Source: Saccoglossus kowalevskii (Eukaryota; Hemichordata; Enteropneusta; Harrimaniidae). From it: 34,266 bases of DNA. Made by a program: the position numbers and the translations under genes. Below are positions 33,100 to 34,266 of this stretch, piece after piece. Numbering within the stretch: the stretch's first letter is position 1; every line of letters begins with the position of its first letter. The notes beneath the pieces are model-generated. The model saw only the letters and a list, made by a program, of their open reading frames with translations, made no database searches and was not told where the DNA came from. The stretch is taken from positions 22,742 to 57,007 of the forward strand of contig NW_003121924.1 in assembly GCF_000003605.2 (NCBI RefSeq). Reading direction: 5' to 3'.

Positions 33100-34266
33100 G
33101 TAAATTCACATAGACTATTTCATTCTAGGTGGTATTAACTTTGTATTAACATATGAAACCATACACGACGATCAACTAATATGATATATACTTGTAATTA
33201 CTAACGCGCACATGGAAAGTAAAAGAAAAAAATCGGGATTTTGCATCCACAAAGATCAAATCGTGATTTCTAATTATCACGTAGGCAACGTTCAGGACAC
33301 ATTTGATGGTTATAAAATCTATCGTCTTCTTTAAACGTGGTAGAACACGTGATAAGGTATGTGATGTAATCGACTCAAACAATCTATGTGGTGACGGGAT
33401 CTGTGTAATTTCTTAGTTCTGTAATCTCTGTTATCCTGTTAGTTACTGAAATTACTATGGACCGAGCATTGTCATTAACGTGGTTTTCAGTACAAAACCA
33501 TTAGGTAATCACCGTACTTGACAGCTTTTATTTTATAACATGACCTTTGTAGCATTCACGCCACTCCGCATATCAGATAATGCATTAGGAAGAGTGAACA
33601 TTTTCAGAATAAAAGATACATACACAAGAATCAACCTCATAACTGCGATAATCGACCAATCCCTGCTCTGACAATTACATCTGATTCCTCCAAGCTCAGT
33701 ATTCTCGCAACGGAGTATTTTTATGTTCGTATTCAACAGCAAATTGCCCATAAAACATCAACATATGGATTATCTATTAACGTCTTAGCACTAAGAGTTC
33801 TACATTCAGTGCTGCAATATACTGCAATGTATGTTATGTTGTCAATATATTATGTTTAATCATTATTATTATTATCATATTTCTCAAATTGATTTACATA
33901 TCAATATTTGCTTGCCGAATATAATATGACATTGTATATATATCTCTATACATTTTATTTTATAATTATATCATTGCAAGTTTTCTATAAGACAATATAA
34001 CGTATGGTGTAAGCGTCATTGCATTAAATTCAAACTCTCTATTCTTCTACATTTTCCCTTTTCTTATTTGCAATGTTCTTATAACTTTGTCTGATATTGT
34101 ATCTTCAGTGTCACTATTTGCTATGTAGTTTAATGATGTACTAACTATGTTTCCACACGTGTTAATGTCATTTGACACCATCTGTACAAATTTCAAGTCA
34201 TTTGTGTTATTAATAGTTATAATATTACCGTTTCGCTATGTCTTCGCTGATGTCTTCACTCACTTT
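33100..34266 (+). other. Intron 14, start only
   Basis: The donor AAAG|GTAAAT opens an AT-rich stretch that reaches the window edge without another plausible exon. In particular nothing resembling a C2 domain (Asp-rich calcium loops) is readable in any + frame. Confidence 0.75.

Overview
The window looks like nuclear genomic DNA from a bilaterian invertebrate. It is AT-rich, has long introns with canonical GT..AG borders and many microsatellites and minisatellites, and shows no operon-like gene packing. The species cannot be named from the sequence. The protein encoded has a RIM/rabphilin-type N-terminus that vertebrate Piccolo and Bassoon lack, which argues against a vertebrate.

There is one gene I can support. 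It lies on the + strand and runs off the right edge. I joined 14 coding exons by hand (4958-5199, 5433-5658, 23019-23162, 23260-23395, 23537-27573, 28085-29587, 29797-30405, 30609-30753, 30870-30950, 31438-31559, 31742-31829, 32240-32471, 32630-32724, 32906-33099). They keep one open frame of 7854 nt (2618 residues) with matching phases at every junction. The product is a giant presynaptic active-zone scaffold of the Piccolo/Fife (Piccolo-RIM) family. Its order is: MGN myristoylation-type N-terminus, Rab-binding helix, eight-cysteine zinc finger with an SGMWY motif, a very long low-complexity Ser/Thr/Pro/Glu/Lys region, a short charged predicted coiled coil, a Piccolo-like PDZ domain, and a Ser/Pro linker. 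The C2 domains expected in this family would be encoded beyond the right edge.

Layout: 1-4957 is 5' flank with no supported gene. It holds a G-rich minisatellite, a probable hAT-like non-autonomous DNA transposon (1708-2515) and a TTGAA-rich 51-bp repeat. The start codon has a short hairpin and two upstream ORFs just before it. Intron 2 (5659-23018, 17.36 kb) splits the zinc finger and contains several tandem repeats, hairpins, X-box-like motifs and a possible intronic promoter, but no convincing coding exon. From 23019 to 33099 the remaining 12 exons are packed closely, including a 4037-nt exon. The rest, 33100-34266, is the start of intron 14.

Family assignments rest on motifs read by eye and on remembered family sequences; no search was run.
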